From Pholiota molesta (taxonomy: Eukaryota; Basidiomycota; Agaricomycetes; Agaricales; Strophariaceae), in assembly GCA_014925825.1 (NCBI GenBank), contig JACGCK010000007.1:186001-250000 (forward strand): a stretch of DNA of 64,000 bases, written 5' to 3'. The notes beneath the pieces were generated by a model that did not search any database, was not told where the DNA came from, and saw nothing but the letters and a program-made list of their open reading frames with translations. This document shows positions 61,716 through 64,000 of the stretch, in pieces. Both the position numbers and the translations under genes were made by a program. Numbering within the stretch: the first letter of the stretch is position 1; each line of letters begins with the position of its first letter.

Positions 61716-63357
61716 GGTGTTGTTCGCAGGGAAAGGAATAACAAACGAAGGGTCGACCTAGGTGTTCGGCATATCATATACGCGTATGTGTAGCTTTTAT
61801 GTGACCCAGAGGACACTAAGCACAAGTGCTACTAAAAGCAAGTCAGACACGCTGCGAAGAAACGTCTAGACGGGGGCTGGGTGCCCTTTTTCGACTGGAA
61901 AGGCTGCACTGTTCAAGCAGGGTTGCGGTGTGGGTACTTACAGGATGGGGAATCGTATAAATAGCCCCTATAAATTTCACGTGGGCTTACGTCACCTAAG
62001 AGTACTTCATCGCGCTTTGCTTGCGCTCTGCATCAACTTTGCATTGCGCAAGCCTTGCTCAAGCACAAGCGCTGCGGATGCGCAGACGAATACTACTCAT
62101 ACGGGCCGCCGTGCGGTGCTTTGCAAGTTTTCAGACATCTAGAGCCAACTCAGACCTGCAATAGTAGGAAATACAGGTAAGTAATTATTTTAACTCGTAA
62201 CGATGCCAGCACTTTCACCCAATTTCCAGGTTTTCAACTCCTTTCCAGGCAGCGGCAGACTGGGACGGCCAGCGGAGTACGTGTTACGCCTGTATAAATA
62301 AGTATTCTTCTATCCGCTTGAACTTTCAGATGTCGTTTAAACTTCGAATTTAAAATTTAATCAGGTCTATCGTTGACTAGCCTATGCATGTTAAAAATCA
62401 GTTGGTCATTGCGAACACGCACGATGAAAGGCTTGTGAAATCAAACCGAAGCAACAAGAAAATGGCTGCCGTCGAGCTTTCTTTGAATATGTAAGAGTAT
62501 TATTTTACCTATTTATTAGTCACCAGCCCCAGTAGCGAGCCTAACCAGCCCCAACCACTCCACAGAGCTCCAAAGCGGGACTGACGAAGCGGTCATCCAT
62601 TGGAAATCGCTCCCAATTGCTCTCGCTTCCAATTCGCCTCGTAAACGACATGGACACGTCGGACATGTAAGCCCATGAACACATGGGGATCGTGTCGGGC
62701 TGTTGTGCAACCGCTGCTGAGATGCCTTGACACTTATAAGACGGAGTCTGAGCTTCGGATAATTTGTTGACTTTATAAGAAAGCCAGACAAGGATTCCAA
62801 TGTGATGCTTGCTGTGCTTGGTATGATTGTGACGATTCAAGGTAAGACATTGCCTTAGTTTTGATAATGGCGGCGTTCGTACTAATTATGACCTATTATG
62901 ACAAAAGATGCACGCTAGAGTCTGCTAGACGCATCCCACATATGGTTTGTGGCTGCTTCTTCGAGACTCAATAACCGTTATTTCCATGTTATGCGGCCTT
63001 CATACTACCTTTTGTAATCCTTGAATTCAGATGGTCTCTTTTAAAACATCTCACGCCGTTTTACATGTTTTGATGGCACTTGAGTACAGCTTGGCAGCCT
63101 TCGTTGCCTGATGGTGGGAGAAAACAATCACCGGATCATATTGTACCACCGCTTTATTCTGCTTTATTCCAGCGAGACTATATTGTCAGCGAGTTTACAT
63201 CGCACTTGGCTGTCCACGGTTCTTCCACGCAAACGTCAAGCACATGAGGCCATGACATAGCTTACTACTGCGGGTGCCCACCTTTGTCCTCTCAAACGAC
63301 CCATATATCACACGGCTGTGAGAAGCCCACGACCTTCCTGACTCGCTCCCGCCGTCC
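61716..63357. other. Intergenic region
   Basis: A minus-strand frame near 62840-62541 (ending VSPALELCGVVGAG) is open but unrecognised. No gene is supported. Confidence 0.35.
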
Positions 63358-64000
63358 ATGATGGATACAACACCCATCCTGCCACACATAGATATCTCTA
63401 ATACCTTCGGTAAATTCGCTTGCTAAAGCGCAACACACCAGTATTGTATGGTATTGACTGCCTACCTTGTAGGTGCGGCACTGATCGGGGCGTTCGTTGC
63501 TACAACGTCAGTGTTGTATGGATCTCCGTTTTGAGAACGAATTACTAATTCTTTCAATTTTTACAGACTGTACGGTCTGACGACCCTGCAAGTACGCCAT
63601 CGATCCATCCTTCATTACTGCAATAGCTCATGTGCGATACTTTAGACATATCTTTACTATGTCTACTATCCAAAGGACTCGGGATCGATGAAAAGCATAG
63701 CAAGTACCTCCATTTCGCGCCATCTTGATCGTGTGCTGATCTCTGATCGAATAGGTATCGATAATCTGGTATATTCCCCGCATCGTCCCCACTGTCCGCC
63801 AGCTCTGAATTACATTGCGCCTGCAGGATATTGGACACCCTACAAGCTGCCTTCAGTACGTAAAATTGATACTATTTACGACGTCTATCCTCAACTGTCC
63901 CAAAAATAGTGACTTTCAGCGTCTATCATTATCTAGTATGCTTCAGTTTCCTCGCGGATGGAAGTGTGGGTCCTGAAGAATGTCCGTCAATAGGTCACAA
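63358..64000 (+). CDS. DUF6534 multi-pass membrane protein, 5' part
   Basis: This is the start of a basidiomycete-specific DUF6534 gene, cut by the window edge. It was recovered by joining small exons at splice sites: MMDTTPILPHIDISNTFG, then AALIGAFVATT, LYGLTTLQ, TYLYYVYYPKDSGSMKSI, VSIIW, ILDTLQAAFST and VYHYLV. These joins keep the frame and reproduce the family's first membrane helix and the W-x-L-D-T-L-Q-x-A-F-S-T motif. One intron (after SMKSI, about 63702) begins GCAAGT, so it is GC-AG. DUF6534 proteins are predicted seven-span membrane proteins of unknown role, often present in many copies in mushrooms. Confidence 0.75.

Overview
The window is nuclear DNA of a filamentous basidiomycete, most likely Agaricomycetes. 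Genes are split by many short GT-AG introns (about 50-80 nt). Several gene families are typical of that group: DUF6534, an O-fucosyltransferase-like glycosyltransferase, a kinase with a basidiomycete-type C-terminal domain, and HET-domain relics. I see no rRNA, tRNA or CRISPR array. All calls come from reading motifs and splice signals by eye; no database search was possible.

Left part, about 1-23.6 kb, is an accessory, repeat-driven region. An unrecognised protein family ('family X') occurs three times. Copy 1 (378-2238) is split by a LINE 3' fragment. Copy 2 (10431-11614) is intact. Copy 3 (22774-21601, minus strand) is frameshifted. Copies 2 and 3 lie in the arms of a large imperfect inverted duplication (about 10.2-13.1 kb and 20.5-23.0 kb), each facing a decayed HET-domain gene. 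The arms enclose a frameshifted glycosyltransferase (13139-16085) and a two-gene PIF/Harbinger-like DNA transposon (16544-20141). Between copies 1 and 2 lie a non-autonomous Harbinger-like element (3714-5282) carrying a nested Mutator-like element (4141-5005) with perfect 136-bp terminal repeats and a 9-bp target duplication, and then a field of diverged tandem repeats (8.1-10 kb).

Right part, about 24-64 kb, is gene-dense. In order: an Old Yellow Enzyme relic with a stop codon and a changed active site (+), a single-pass membrane protein (-), an OPT oligopeptide transporter with one frameshift (+), a degenerate Prp43-like DEAH helicase (-), a TLDc/OXR1-type protein (+), a large kinase with an N-terminal helical region resembling the MLKL/Cbl-N bundle (-), a low-complexity protein (-), a THEM6-like thioesterase (-), an ACR3 arsenite transporter (+), a multi-pass coiled-coil membrane protein (+), a secreted conserved protein (-), and the start of a DUF6534 membrane protein (+) cut by the window edge.

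The genes do not form one pathway. The two biological themes that stand out are self/non-self or cell-death-related modules (HET relics and the MLKL-like kinase) and extensive gene decay: five non-transposon genes or gene copies from 13 to 37 kb carry a single stop or frameshift in otherwise well-conserved coding sequence.
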